In this document: in pieces, positions 1 to 7,732 of the stretch | Layout of the letters: every line of letters starts with the position of its first letter | Position numbering within the stretch: the first letter of the stretch is position 1 | Assembly (NCBI GenBank): GCA_002345745.1 | Contig: DDWQ01000025.1 | Coordinates: 6,895 to 54,534, forward strand | From: Candidatus Moranbacteria bacterium UBA2282 | Lineage (GTDB): Bacteria; Patescibacteriota; Minisyncoccia; Moranbacterales; UBA2206 | Direction of reading: 5' to 3' | Length of the DNA stretch: 47,640 nucleotides | Position numbers and translations under genes: made by a program | The notes under the pieces: model-generated | Databases searched by the model: none | Told to the model about the DNA's origin: nothing | What the model saw: the letters and a program-made list of their open reading frames with translations, nothing else

Positions 1-12
1 ATTTTGTAGGGA

Positions 13-339
13 CTACATTTTTATCTCAATATCTACGCCTGCTGGTAAGTCTAAATTTGTTAAACTATCAATGGTTTTCGGAGTCGGATTCCAAATATCA
101 ATAATCCTCTTATGCATTCGCATTTCATACTGATCTCGAGCATCTTTGTGAACAAACGTTGATTTGTTTACGGTAAATTTCCTGATTTCAGTTGGCAATG
201 GAACTGGACCTGTGATAGTCGCTCCTGATCGTTCTGCGGTTTCAACAATTTGTCTTGCTGATTGATCAATTATCTTATGATCATACGCTTTGATCTTTAT
301 TCTGATTCTAGATTTTGCTTCTTCTTCCTTTTTTATCAT
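13..339 (-). CDS. rpsJ: 30S ribosomal protein S10
   Basis: S10 is part of the 30S head and also pairs with NusB in antitermination. The 108-residue product carries typical S10 segments: RIRIKIKAYDHKIIDQSARQ near the start, GPVPLPTEIRKFTV in the middle and the HKRIIDIWNP segment towards the end. Length is near the usual 100-105, with a short charged N-terminal extension (MIKKEEEAKS). It lies downstream of tuf in the tuf-rpsJ order of the str/S10 junction, separated from it by a palindromic element. The stop is TAG. Identification is secure; the exact start could be a few codons later. Confidence 0.96.
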   Translation of the reverse strand: MIKKEEEAKSRIRIKIKAYDHKIIDQSARQIVETAERSGATITGPVPLPTEIRKFTVNKSTFVHKDARDQYEMRMHKRIIDIWNPTPKTIDSLTNLDLPAGVDIEIKM

Positions 340-384
340 CTTTTTTTAATGAAAACTATTGTATTTATAAATGTTACTCTATAA

Positions 385-524
385 GATCGCTTATGCCTGC
401 CTGCAATGCTTTGCTATTATATAATACTATTAGCCTTTAAATACTAGCGAAATTTAGCTTTCTTAGTACTTTACCTATAGTAGCATAGCAATGCAGGCAG
501 GTCAAGTTATTCGCATAAGCGATC
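385..524. repeat. Nested inverted-repeat element between tuf and rpsJ
   Basis: Outer 12-bp arms GATCGCTTATGC (385-396) and GCATAAGCGATC (513-524) are perfect inverted repeats. Just inside them a second pair (396-416 and 481-501) matches in 19 of 21 positions and begins CCTGCCTGCAATGC. The 140-bp unit fills almost the whole tuf-rpsJ gap. It could fold in RNA as a long hairpin that tunes read-through, or be a MITE-like insertion. No open reading frame is convincing inside it. Confidence 0.75.
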
Positions 525-536
525 CAAAAAACAGAC

Positions 537-1730
537 TTATTTTATGATTTTTGTAACAACTCCGGCTCCTACTGTTCGGCCACCTTCACGAATTGCGAAT
601 CTCATTCCATCTTCCATAGCGACAGGAGCACCTAATCTAACTGTAAGATTGATAGTGTCTCCCGGCATCACCATTTCAGTTCCTTCTGGTAGAATTACTT
701 CGCCAGTTACATCAGTTGTTCTAACATAGAATTGTGGTTTATAGCCCTTAAAGAATGGAGTATGTCGTCCACCTTCTTCTTTAGTTAGAATATAAACTTC
801 TCCTTCAAACTCAGTATGTGGAGTAATTGATCCTGGTTTAGCCAGAACTTGACCACGTTCGATATCTTCTTTTTTAATTCCTCGAAGCAAAAGTCCAGCA
901 TTATCTCCAGCTTCTCCTCGTGCTAGGGATTTATTAAACATTTCAATTCCCGTTACTACAGTCTTAGCAGTTGGTCGAAGTCCTACAATTTCAACTTCTT
1001 CATTGATATTAACAACACCTCTTTCGATTCTGCCAGTTACTACTGTTCCACGACCTTCAATTGAGAAAATATCTTCAATTGGCATTAGTAATGGTTTATC
1101 CATTTCACGAACTGGGTCTGGAATTTTTTCATCAATTGCAGCCATCAAATCCCAAATTGGTTTAGCAGCTTCATCATCAGCTGATTTCGCTTCCAATGCT
1201 TTCAAAGCTGATCCACGGATAACTTTAGCGTTGTCTCCATCAAATTCATATTTTGTAAGCAATTCTCGAACTTCAGCTTCTACTAGCTCTACTAATTCTT
1301 CGTCATCCACCATATCAACTTTATTCAAGAATACTACGATTTCTGGCACACCTACTTGTTTTGCCAAAAGAATGTGTTCTCGAGTTTGTGGCATAGGACC
1401 ATCGGTTGCAGCTACTACAATAATAGCACCATCCATCTGTGCAGCACCTGTGATCATATTTTTAATATAATCAGCATGTCCTGGACAATCAACATGTGCA
1501 TAATGTCTCTTTTCTGTTTCATATTCACAATGAGCTGTCGCGATAGTAATTCCACGTTCTTTCTCTTCCGGAGCCTTGTCAATTTCGTCAATTCCTTTTT
1601 CCTTAGCTTGTCCTTTAAATGCTAATACATGCAAAATAGCAGCAGTTAAAGTAGTTTTGCCGTGGTCAACATGTCCGATTGTACCAACGTTAACATGGGG
1701 TTTAGTTCGTTCGAATTGTGCTGTTGCCAT
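537..1730 (-). CDS. tuf: Translation elongation factor Tu
   Basis: EF-Tu is the GTPase that delivers aminoacyl-tRNA to the ribosome. The 397-residue protein has the P-loop GHVDHGKT (residues about 19-26), the DCPGH G3 motif, NKVD (G4) and GSALKALE (G5), followed by the two beta-barrel domains ending in RTVGAGVVTKIIK. Length is normal. It has its own promoter about 120 bp upstream with an adjacent DnaA-box-like site, and a long leader containing two small hairpins (for example 1767-1781). rpsJ follows after the palindromic element. Confidence 0.99.
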   Translation of the reverse strand: MATAQFERTKPHVNVGTIGHVDHGKTTLTAAILHVLAFKGQAKEKGIDEIDKAPEEKERGITIATAHCEYETEKRHYAHVDCPGHADYIKNMITGAAQMDGAIIVVAATDGPMPQTREHILLAKQVGVPEIVVFLNKVDMVDDEELVELVEAEVRELLTKYEFDGDNAKVIRGSALKALEAKSADDEAAKPIWDLMAAIDEKIPDPVREMDKPLLMPIEDIFSIEGRGTVVTGRIERGVVNINEEVEIVGLRPTAKTVVTGIEMFNKSLARGEAGDNAGLLLRGIKKEDIERGQVLAKPGSITPHTEFEGEVYILTKEEGGRHTPFFKGYKPQFYVRTTDVTGEVILPEGTEMVMPGDTINLTVRLGAPVAMEDGMRFAIREGGRTVGAGVVTKIIK

Positions 1731-1864
1731 ATTTTTAGTTTATACTCGTTTTTTATTTACGAATTTTCCGCCAAAGGCGGATCAGTCAACAACTGAAATC
1801 CGGGATATAAAACCGGATTCGCAAATAAATACGAATTAAATTATTATTTTATTTAACAGAGTTT

Positions 1865-1913
1865 ATTCTATAACACTTCTCCAATTTTGACAAGTATTTG
1901 TCCTGTGGATAAC
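1865..1913 (-). promoter_or_regulatory. tuf promoter with adjacent DnaA-box 10-mer
   Basis: Read on the minus strand: GTTATCCACA (1904-1913), 10 bp, then TTGTCA (-35, 1888-1893), a 17-bp spacer and TAGAAT (-10, 1865-1870). The 10-mer contains the strict DnaA box TTATCCACA. The same layout recurs before three other genes in the window. Promoter assignment is from consensus only. Confidence 0.7.
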
Positions 1914-1917
1914 TAAC

Positions 1918-2193
1918 TTAGGATTTTTCATAAATCATCTCCGAATTGTCAATTTCACTAATTTCTTCCAAGTCAATCATCTCAGCTTGCTTTTCTTCTT
2001 GAGCAAATTTCCAACTTGCTATATCGTTATTAATCTTATCAATCAATTCTTGCTTTGTCAAGCCCTCAATGCCTTCTTGTTTTACGCGTTTAAATTCCCG
2101 TAAATTCATGATGATATAGAGCTGTTCCCCGTCCCGCACGACAGCTTTTCCGCCTAATAATTCCATGGCTTCTTTGAGTTTTTTATCTAGCAT
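1918..2193 (-). CDS. Small hypothetical protein
   Basis: A 91-residue acidic, mostly helical soluble protein beginning MLDKKLKEAMELLGGKAVV. The frame could extend to a GTG at 2214, but that lies in one arm of an inverted repeat, so the ATG at 2193 is preferred. The middle (IEGLTKQELIDKINNDIASW) looks like a small helical domain and the C-terminus is strongly acidic. No cysteine, membrane segment or catalytic motif is visible. It lies between the TIM-barrel gene and tuf; the stop is only 4 bp from the DnaA-box-like site of the tuf promoter. No family recognised. Confidence 0.6.
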   Translation of the reverse strand: MLDKKLKEAMELLGGKAVVRDGEQLYIIMNLREFKRVKQEGIEGLTKQELIDKINNDIASWKFAQEEKQAEMIDLEEISEIDNSEMIYEKS

Positions 2194-2206
2194 AATTTTT
2201 GTTTTT

Positions 2207-2328
2207 ACCCCCACACCAATTAAGGATAGTTGCCTTATAATTTGCGTGAGAGTTTTAAATTATTTGTTATTGTTTGAAGTTCAATTTTCTTTATGTATAT
2301 TCTAAAATCCTTGATTGGTGTTGGGGTT
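2207..2328. repeat. Inverted repeat upstream of small hypothetical gene
   Basis: Arms at 2207-2227 (starts ACCCCCACACCAAT) and 2308-2328 pair in 19 of 21 positions over an 80-bp AT-rich loop. It sits in the 5' leader of the 1918-2193 gene. It may be a MITE-like insertion or a leader hairpin; no reading frame is evident in the loop. Confidence 0.65.
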
Positions 2329-2386
2329 TAGTTTTTATTTTATAAATAAATTATATCATTCAAAGAGTTATTTGCCAAAAAATATT

Positions 2387-3106
2387 CTAATTTATCATTT
2401 TTAATTGCCCTAAGTGCAACTCTTTTATTTCAGCAAACTCTTGTGAGGCATTTTTATCATCTTGCATAATTGAAAAGGTTTCAAGCAATATTGTATCGTC
2501 ATATCCCAATGTTTTTATTGTAGCAATCACAGCTTCGAGCTTGTTTCTATCACTGAAAAACAAGTGATCAGCTTTTCCCACATTATCATGCAGATGAATG
2601 TGTCCAATTCTTGATTTAAAATTGGCAATGAATTTATCCAGTTCATTATTGATGTTGGCATGTCCAATATCAAGGGTAATTTTTGCGTTGGGTATTTTTT
2701 TCACCAATTTTTCAATGTCAGTTGCAAGATTGAAAGGGGTGCTGGAAACATTTTCAATCAACAACTGCATTTCATTTTTTTGCATAAAAATATCAATTGC
2801 TGTGAAAATCTTAATATTTTCCTCGACGCTCAAATTTTGGAATGGATGGATGGTGACTTTTCTGGCGCCTAGGTCTTTCAGTACTGCAATGTTTTTTATT
2901 ATTTCATCCTGCGCAAGAATTTCCCAATGAACATGCCCTACCACTTCAAATCCAGCTAGGGATTTTTTTAAGTCAGGAAAAATATCATCAATTAATTGCA
3001 ACAGCACTGGTTGAATCGTAATTTCTGTAAAATCGAAATATTTTTTCGCAAATTCAATTTCCGAAACCAAGTCCGCGCGAAAACCTGACATATACCCAAA
3101 TTTCAT
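2387..3106 (-). CDS. Sugar phosphate isomerase/epimerase-like TIM-barrel protein
   Basis: A 239-residue protein of the xylose-isomerase-like/AP endonuclease 2 TIM-barrel superfamily. Metal-site-type motifs are visible in order: EVVGHVHWE, KVTIHPF, LLIENVSS (Glu ligand), ITLDIGHANIN (Asp/His), GHIHLHDN (His-x-His) and a late LLETFS (Glu). This pattern supports a metal-dependent isomerase or epimerase acting on a small sugar or polyol, but the substrate cannot be told. It is shorter than typical members (270-290). It lies in the group of genes that separates fusA from tuf, so it is probably not functionally tied to translation. Confidence 0.8.
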   Translation of the reverse strand: MKFGYMSGFRADLVSEIEFAKKYFDFTEITIQPVLLQLIDDIFPDLKKSLAGFEVVGHVHWEILAQDEIIKNIAVLKDLGARKVTIHPFQNLSVEENIKIFTAIDIFMQKNEMQLLIENVSSTPFNLATDIEKLVKKIPNAKITLDIGHANINNELDKFIANFKSRIGHIHLHDNVGKADHLFFSDRNKLEAVIATIKTLGYDDTILLETFSIMQDDKNASQEFAEIKELHLGQLKMIN

Positions 3107-3235
3107 ATTATTTAAATAGACAAATTAATCTACTATTTTTAAGATTTTTTATGCTTTTATTATACCACACACAAACATCATCAGTTTTTATTTTTCAATT
3201 TCTTCACCGCCTTGGGCAATTTTTTATCCTAATCA

Positions 3236-3775
3236 TCAAAATCCTCTAACTTCCCTGCGTTTTTTGTATAGGTTTTCTGTGTAGCCGCCTTCTTTCAAAA
3301 ATTTTTCTTCTAGCGATCTTTTTTGTTGATCTAGCAGAAAATTTGTTCGGGTGATGAGGTCGATCATTGTGTTGACTGACAGTTCGAGACTAGGAGGTAG
3401 AGGAGGTGTAGGCGGGAGAGGGTCAGTATCTTTTACAAAGATCCTAAACCTCCTCAACCTCATTTCCCTCCTCAAAATTTCTTTGTCCCAAATCTCAATT
3501 TTTCCAAGTCTAGCAATATCCTTATAATCTTCAAGCAACTCTTCCCAACTCCCCCTTGAAACTCCTAGCATCTTAATATAACCCTTCAGACTCGTGCCTT
3601 GCATTGCTCCTTCGACAATGCATTGTTTGGATGACCGTGCCGCTTGATCCATTTGTTGCCGCTGTCGCATATTTTCCATACCAGAAACAAAACGCGTAAT
3701 AAATTCCTTGTTTAAATCATAAATCAAAACAGCATATTTATAAGTCAAAAGATTTTTGTACGCGGGCTCGTTCAT
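3236..3775 (-). CDS. Four-helix-bundle (S23-type suffix) protein
   Basis: The 179-residue protein shows the features of the four-helix-bundle family related to 23S rRNA intervening-sequence proteins: YAVLIYDLNKEF, then RQRQQMDQAARSSKQCIVEG (helix 2 signature), then SRGSWEELLEDYKDIAR. A proline-rich linker (DPLPPTPPLPPS) separates a last helical segment and a basic tail. Here it is free-standing, not in an rRNA gene. Function is unknown; a structural or RNA-associated role is only a guess. The stop is TGA. Confidence 0.75.
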   Translation of the reverse strand: MNEPAYKNLLTYKYAVLIYDLNKEFITRFVSGMENMRQRQQMDQAARSSKQCIVEGAMQGTSLKGYIKMLGVSRGSWEELLEDYKDIARLGKIEIWDKEILRREMRLRRFRIFVKDTDPLPPTPPLPPSLELSVNTMIDLITRTNFLLDQQKRSLEEKFLKEGGYTENLYKKRREVRGF

Positions 3776-3792
3776 TGTTTTTATTTATAATT

Positions 3793-3903
3793 TTAAAATA
3801 TCATTTGTAGCTTCTTAGGAATCTGGAACATTTTCCCGACGCCGGCAAAATAGTCAGAAGTTTTTTGTTTATCTTTTTCGCAATCAATTTCAGCCTCAAT
3901 CAT
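3793..3903 (-). CDS. Possible 36-residue small ORF
   Basis: An ATG at 3903 opens a 36-codon frame, MIEAEIDCEKDKQ... ending PKKLQMIF and TAA, 17 bp before the start of the four-helix-bundle gene. It directly follows a GC-rich hairpin (3905-3937). The composition is coding-like (acidic start, SDYFAGVGKMF middle), but there is no clear Shine-Dalgarno and no known family. It could equally be a gene remnant. Confidence 0.3.
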   Translation of the reverse strand: MIEAEIDCEKDKQKTSDYFAGVGKMFQIPKKLQMIF

Positions 3904-3904
3904 A

Positions 3905-3937
3905 AGCGGACTGCTTGCATTGTGCAAACAGTCCGCT
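3905..3937 (-). terminator. Strong hairpin downstream of DUF3276 gene
   Basis: Perfect 9-bp arms AGCGGACTG / CAGTCCGCT with an inner TTGC/GCAA pair. It lies 10 bp after the stop of the DUF3276 gene in the direction of transcription. No U-run follows, so intrinsic termination is uncertain; it may instead protect the 3' end. Confidence 0.5.
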
Positions 3938-3947
3938 GGGGTTTCGA

Positions 3948-4199
3948 TTATTGAAGATATTGTTTCGTTTCTTCCAGGGCGCCAACGAAAGCTGGCAGAT
4001 GATCTTTGAAAATCAGCAGACGGTTGATGACTTTTTCACCGGTTGGTTTTTGGTAAGATTCCGCAATGGTCAAATAATTGGTTCCATTGCTGGCTTTCTT
4101 CACATCGAAGAAATAGGTTTTGCCTCCCGCCTTGACCATATGCGAGAAAACTTTGTCTTGGGCTGGCACATTATTTTGTGCATTTTGTGTTTGTTCCAT
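3948..4199 (-). CDS. DUF3276 / PUR-alpha-like nucleic-acid-binding protein
   Basis: An 83-residue protein whose core DKVFSHMVKAGGKTYFFDVKKASNGTNYLTIAES and end RLLIFKDHLPAFVGALEETKQYL match the PUR-alpha-like fold of DUF3276: strands, a conserved KTYFFDVK, and the terminal F..hl..F...l helix. Family members bind single-stranded DNA or RNA. The ATG at 4199 (MEQTQNAQNN) is preferred over an upstream in-frame ATG at 4226, because a disordered Gln/Asn-rich leader is typical and the promoter -10 lies at 4272-4277. It has a strong promoter preceded by a DnaA-box 10-mer. Confidence 0.8.
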   Translation of the reverse strand: MEQTQNAQNNVPAQDKVFSHMVKAGGKTYFFDVKKASNGTNYLTIAESYQKPTGEKVINRLLIFKDHLPAFVGALEETKQYLQ

Positions 4200-4271
4200 T
4201 TTTTTGGACTCGCGCCTCAAGCGCAAGTTATTAAATATTTAGTTGAAGTGCTGCAGCATCTTCATAATGAT

Positions 4272-4318
4272 ATTCTATCACTCTAAATATCACTGTCAAG
4301 TCTCCACCTGTGGATAAC
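4272..4318 (-). promoter_or_regulatory. Promoter of DUF3276 gene with DnaA-box 10-mer
   Basis: On the minus strand: GTTATCCACA (4309-4318), 9 bp, TTGACA (4294-4299), 16 bp, TAGAAT (4272-4277). The segment TTGACAGTGAT is shared with the lexA promoter at the same distance from the box. Confidence 0.75.
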
Positions 4319-4327
4319 TTCCATAAA

Positions 4328-4360
4328 CAAAAACGACCAGCTAACGCGAGTCGTTTTTTA
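4328..4360 (-). terminator. fusA terminator
   Basis: Inverted repeat AAAACGAC...GTCGTTTT with a 14-nt loop, followed by a T-run in the minus direction, just after the fusA stop. The DnaA-box 10-mer of the next promoter begins 10 bp further on. Confidence 0.75.
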
Positions 4361-4375
4361 TTCTGAAAGATTTTA

Positions 4376-6466
4376 TTATTTCTTTTTCCCTGTCACAATT
4401 TCTTCCGCCACATTCTTTGGAACTTCAGCGTAATGTGAGAATTCCATTGAGTAGTTCGCCCGACCTTGGGTCATTGAACGAAGTTGTGTAGCATAACCAA
4501 ACATAGAAGAAAGTGGCACTTCAGCGTCAATAATTTTTACACTAGAGATTCCAGTTCCGCGATCATTCATTTCTCGAATGATACCCCGCTTGGAGTTGAG
4601 GTCACCAACGACATCCCCCATAAATTTTTCTGGGGTGATAGCGATAACCTTCATAATTGGTTCCAAAATAATCGGAGTTGCACGTCTAGCAGCTTCCTTG
4701 AACGCCATTGATCCAGCAATGCGAAATGCAGCTTCAGAGGAGTCGACATCATGGAATGATCCGTCATAAACAGTTGCTTTGATGTCAACCATCGGGTAGC
4801 CAGCCAAAACACCACTATCCATTGCATCCTTAGCACCCTTACCAATTGGAGCGATGAATTCTTGTGGGATGGCACCACCTTTAATTTCAGAAACAAATTC
4901 AAATCCAACCCCTGGTTCTTGTGGTTCAAGCTTAATCCAGCAATGACCATATTGTCCACGACCTCCAGATTGTTTGATATATTTTCCTTCCGCCTGTGCA
5001 CTGGTCTTGATTGTTTCTCGATATGCTACTTGCGGTTGGCCGATATTGGCTTCAACTTTAAATTCTCGTTTCATACGATCAACAATAATATCCAAATGTA
5101 ACTCACCCATTCCAGCAATGATCGTCTGTCCAGTCTCCTCATCACTTCTGACTTTGAAAGTTGGATCTTCTTCCGCCAATTTGCGAAGAGCAAAACCCAT
5201 TTTTTCTTGATCAGCTTTCGTTTTTGGTTCAATGGCAATGGAAATAACTGGTTCTGGGAAAGTAATTGATTCCAAAAGCACTGGATGATCAACATCGCAC
5301 AAAGTATCGCCTGTAGTCGTGTTTTTCATTCCCACAAGCGCTCCAATTCCACCAGCTTGCAATTCTTCAATTTCTTCACGATGGTTGGAATGCATCCGCA
5401 AGATTCGTCCAATTCTTTCTTTCTCACCTTTACTTGAATTTAAAACATATGAACCAGCTTTCACTGTTCCAGAATACACACGGAAGAAAGTCACCTGTCC
5501 AACAAACGGGTCAGTTGCTACTTTGAAAGCCAAAGCCGTGAACGGCGCGTCGTCTTTTGGCAACACTTCCATTTCTTTGGTCATATCATTAACTTCAGTC
5601 GCCTTGATAGCTGGCACATCTAATGGGCTTGGCAGATAGTCAATCACAGCATCCAAAACTAATTGCACACCTTTGTTACGCAAAGCTGTACCAGTTAGAA
5701 CTGGATAAATTTTATTAGCAATCACCGCTTTCCGCAATGCTGTCTTCAATTCTTGTTCCGAAATATCTTCACCTTGTAAATATTTTTCAGTTAGTGCGTC
5801 ATCAGTTTCGGCAATTCTCTCAATCATCTTTTCTCGCCATTCCTGAGCTTTTGGTAGAAGTTCGGCTGGAACTTCACCTTCGATTACAATTTCTCCCATC
5901 TGACCATCGAAAGTATAACCTTTCATATTCATCAAATTGACCACGCCAGCAAAATCGCCACGCTCACCAATTGGAATTTGAATAGCCACAGCATTTGGTG
6001 TTAATCTTTCTCCAATAGTATCAAAAGAATAATAAAAATCAGCACCTTCTTTGTCAATTTTATTAATAAAACAAATTCTTGGCACATCATATTTGTCTGC
6101 TTGTCGCCAAACTGTTTCTGATTGCGGTTCAACACCTTCTTTACCATCAAAAACAACCACACCGCCGTCAAGCACGCGAAGTGATCTTTCAACTTCAACA
6201 GTGAAGTCTACGTGACCGGGAGTATCAATAATATTGATTTGATTGTCTTTCCAATAACAAGTTGTAGCCGCAGAAGTAATTGTGATCCCGCGTTCTCGTT
6301 CTTGTTCCATCCAGTCCATTGTCGCTTCACCTTCATGCACTTCACCAATTTTGTGAGTAATTCCAGTATAAAACAACACCCGCTCAGTGGTGGTTGTTTT
6401 TCCAGCATCGATATGGGCAATAATCCCAATATTTCTTAGGTGATCCATTGAATGTTCTCTTGCCAT
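4376..6466 (-). CDS. fusA: Translation elongation factor G
   Basis: EF-G catalyses ribosomal translocation. The 696-residue protein has G1 AHIDAGKTTTTERVL, G2 RGITI, G3 DTPGHVDF, G4 NKID, domain II (VTFFRVYSGTVKAGS), domain IV with the GRGQYGH and SGVLAGYP signatures and a domain V end EEIVTGKKK. Length is typical. It is the third gene of rpsL-rpsG-fusA, 57 bp after rpsG, and is followed by a terminator. Confidence 0.99.
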   Translation of the reverse strand: MAREHSMDHLRNIGIIAHIDAGKTTTTERVLFYTGITHKIGEVHEGEATMDWMEQERERGITITSAATTCYWKDNQINIIDTPGHVDFTVEVERSLRVLDGGVVVFDGKEGVEPQSETVWRQADKYDVPRICFINKIDKEGADFYYSFDTIGERLTPNAVAIQIPIGERGDFAGVVNLMNMKGYTFDGQMGEIVIEGEVPAELLPKAQEWREKMIERIAETDDALTEKYLQGEDISEQELKTALRKAVIANKIYPVLTGTALRNKGVQLVLDAVIDYLPSPLDVPAIKATEVNDMTKEMEVLPKDDAPFTALAFKVATDPFVGQVTFFRVYSGTVKAGSYVLNSSKGEKERIGRILRMHSNHREEIEELQAGGIGALVGMKNTTTGDTLCDVDHPVLLESITFPEPVISIAIEPKTKADQEKMGFALRKLAEEDPTFKVRSDEETGQTIIAGMGELHLDIIVDRMKREFKVEANIGQPQVAYRETIKTSAQAEGKYIKQSGGRGQYGHCWIKLEPQEPGVGFEFVSEIKGGAIPQEFIAPIGKGAKDAMDSGVLAGYPMVDIKATVYDGSFHDVDSSEAAFRIAGSMAFKEAARRATPIILEPIMKVIAITPEKFMGDVVGDLNSKRGIIREMNDRGTGISSVKIIDAEVPLSSMFGYATQLRSMTQGRANYSMEFSHYAEVPKNVAEEIVTGKKK

Positions 6467-6522
6467 TTGATTTTTAATTTAAATATGGCCAATATATCTT
6501 ATTGGTCTTATATGATTATTTT

Positions 6523-6990
6523 TTAAGCGAAATGAGCAAATGCTTTATTAGCATCAGCCATTCTATGCACATCATCTCTTTTCTTCATTGATGCGCCAGT
6601 TTTGTTTGAAGCATCAATAAGCTCATCAGCTAATTTTTCAGCCATACACTTTCCTTTTTTTGAGCTAGCAGCGATGTTTATCCAACGCATAGCTAGAGTC
6701 GTTCTTCGCTCACCTGAAACAGGAATTGGAACTTGATAGTTTGCACCACCAACTCGTCGCGATTTAAGTTCCACAAGTGGAGAAACATTTTTGATAGCTT
6801 GTTCGAAAGTATTCAATCCACCTTTTTTGGTTCGTTCATGAATAATTTCAAATGAATCATACATGATTCTTTCCGCTGTAGTTCGTTTGCCTTCTTTCAT
6901 AATATAACCGACAAATTTTCCCACTAGCAAATTTCCGAATTTAGCATCCGGTTTGATATTTTTCTTAAAAATTCTTTTTCTTCTTGGCAT
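6523..6990 (-). CDS. rpsG: 30S ribosomal protein S7
   Basis: S7 nucleates assembly of the 30S head. The 155-residue sequence has the start MPRRKRIFKKNIKPDAKFG, the VGGANYQVP segment, RRTTLAMRWI and the C-terminal GASMKKRDDVHRMADANKAFAHF, all standard for S7. It sits 85 bp after rpsL, with a GC palindrome in the gap. Confidence 0.98.
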   Translation of the reverse strand: MPRRKRIFKKNIKPDAKFGNLLVGKFVGYIMKEGKRTTAERIMYDSFEIIHERTKKGGLNTFEQAIKNVSPLVELKSRRVGGANYQVPIPVSGERRTTLAMRWINIAASSKKGKCMAEKLADELIDASNKTGASMKKRDDVHRMADANKAFAHFA

Positions 6991-7019
6991 ATAATAATAA
7001 TTTAGAATTTTAAATTTTT

Positions 7020-7037
7020 AATCCGCCGCGGCGGATT
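7020..7037. repeat. 18-bp perfect GC palindrome between rpsL and rpsG
   Basis: AATCCGCCGCGGCGGATT is perfectly self-complementary and embedded in A/T-only flanks that extend the pairing loosely. It lies in the rpsL-rpsG gap, where it could form a short hairpin in the operon mRNA. Confidence 0.7.
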
Positions 7038-7074
7038 TATTTAAAATTTAAAATTTGTAATTTAAAATTTAATT

Positions 7075-7494
7075 CTATTCCTTAGCTTTTTCTACCTTAG
7101 CGCCATATTTGCTGCGACCTTGTTTTCTGTTCGCAACTCCAGCAGCATCAAGAACGCCACGCACAATGTGATATCGCACACCTGGAAGATCTTTCACTCG
7201 TCCTCCGCGAATCATCACGATGGAATGCTCTTGCAAGTTATGTCCGATACCGGGAATATAGGCAGTTACTTCCATTCCGTTAGTCAATTTCACTCTGGCA
7301 ATTTTTCGTAATGCTGAATTCGGTTTCTTTGGAGTGGTTGTACTAACCTTCAAGCAAACCCCTCGTTTGAAAGGACTCACTGTCTCGATTGGTTTATTTT
7401 GTAGGGTGTTAAAAACATTTCTAAAAGCAGGAGACTTAGTCTTCTTCACTTTAGATGATCTCGCTTTTCTTTTCAATTGATTGATTGTTGGCAT
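7075..7494 (-). CDS. rpsL: 30S ribosomal protein S12
   Basis: S12 is at the decoding centre. The ATG at 7494 gives MPTINQLKRKARSSK, the family start; an ATG four codons upstream is less likely. PKKPNSALRKIARVKL and the VKDLPGVRYHIVRGVLD segment are present. The protein is 139 residues with a basic C-terminal tail. It is the first gene of rpsL-rpsG-fusA, with a consensus promoter about 130 bp upstream. Confidence 0.97.
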   Translation of the reverse strand: MPTINQLKRKARSSKVKKTKSPAFRNVFNTLQNKPIETVSPFKRGVCLKVSTTTPKKPNSALRKIARVKLTNGMEVTAYIPGIGHNLQEHSIVMIRGGRVKDLPGVRYHIVRGVLDAAGVANRKQGRSKYGAKVEKAKE

Positions 7495-7625
7495 TTTGTC
7501 TTTCAAGGCAGAGTTAGCAGAACGTCTAACTAAAACCTAAACTAATTTTTAAATTAAATAAAACCTACCAGCATTTATTTCCGCGATAACGGATGCCAGC
7601 GGGACTAGATTGACTAGTAAAATAA

Positions 7626-7654
7626 TCATAGAGGATATTGTGTTTTGTGTCAAT
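7626..7654 (-). promoter_or_regulatory. rpsL operon promoter
   Basis: TTGACA (7649-7654) and TATGAT (7626-7631) on the minus strand with a 17-bp spacer. The -35 abuts the large inverted repeat at 7654-7720. The leader before rpsL is about 125 nt. Confidence 0.75.
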
Positions 7655-7720
7655 CCCGCACTAATTTTGCACAGCACTTCGTGCTAAGGCTAAAAGCCAG
7701 TGCAAAATTAGTGCGGGATC
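7654..7720. repeat. 20-bp perfect inverted repeat upstream of rpsL promoter
   Basis: ATCCCGCACTAATTTTGCAC (7654-7673) is exactly complementary to 7701-7720; the 27-nt loop contains a second hairpin AGCAC/GTGCT. It lies immediately after the M50 protease gene and immediately before the rpsL -35, so it may end the protease transcript, or be a mobile palindromic unit. Confidence 0.75.
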
Positions 7721-7732
7721 AACAGCAAGGCC

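Noticed and set aside
1003..1470. 155-codon plus-strand open frame inside tuf
   Set aside because: Antisense to tuf; composition follows from EF-Tu codons.
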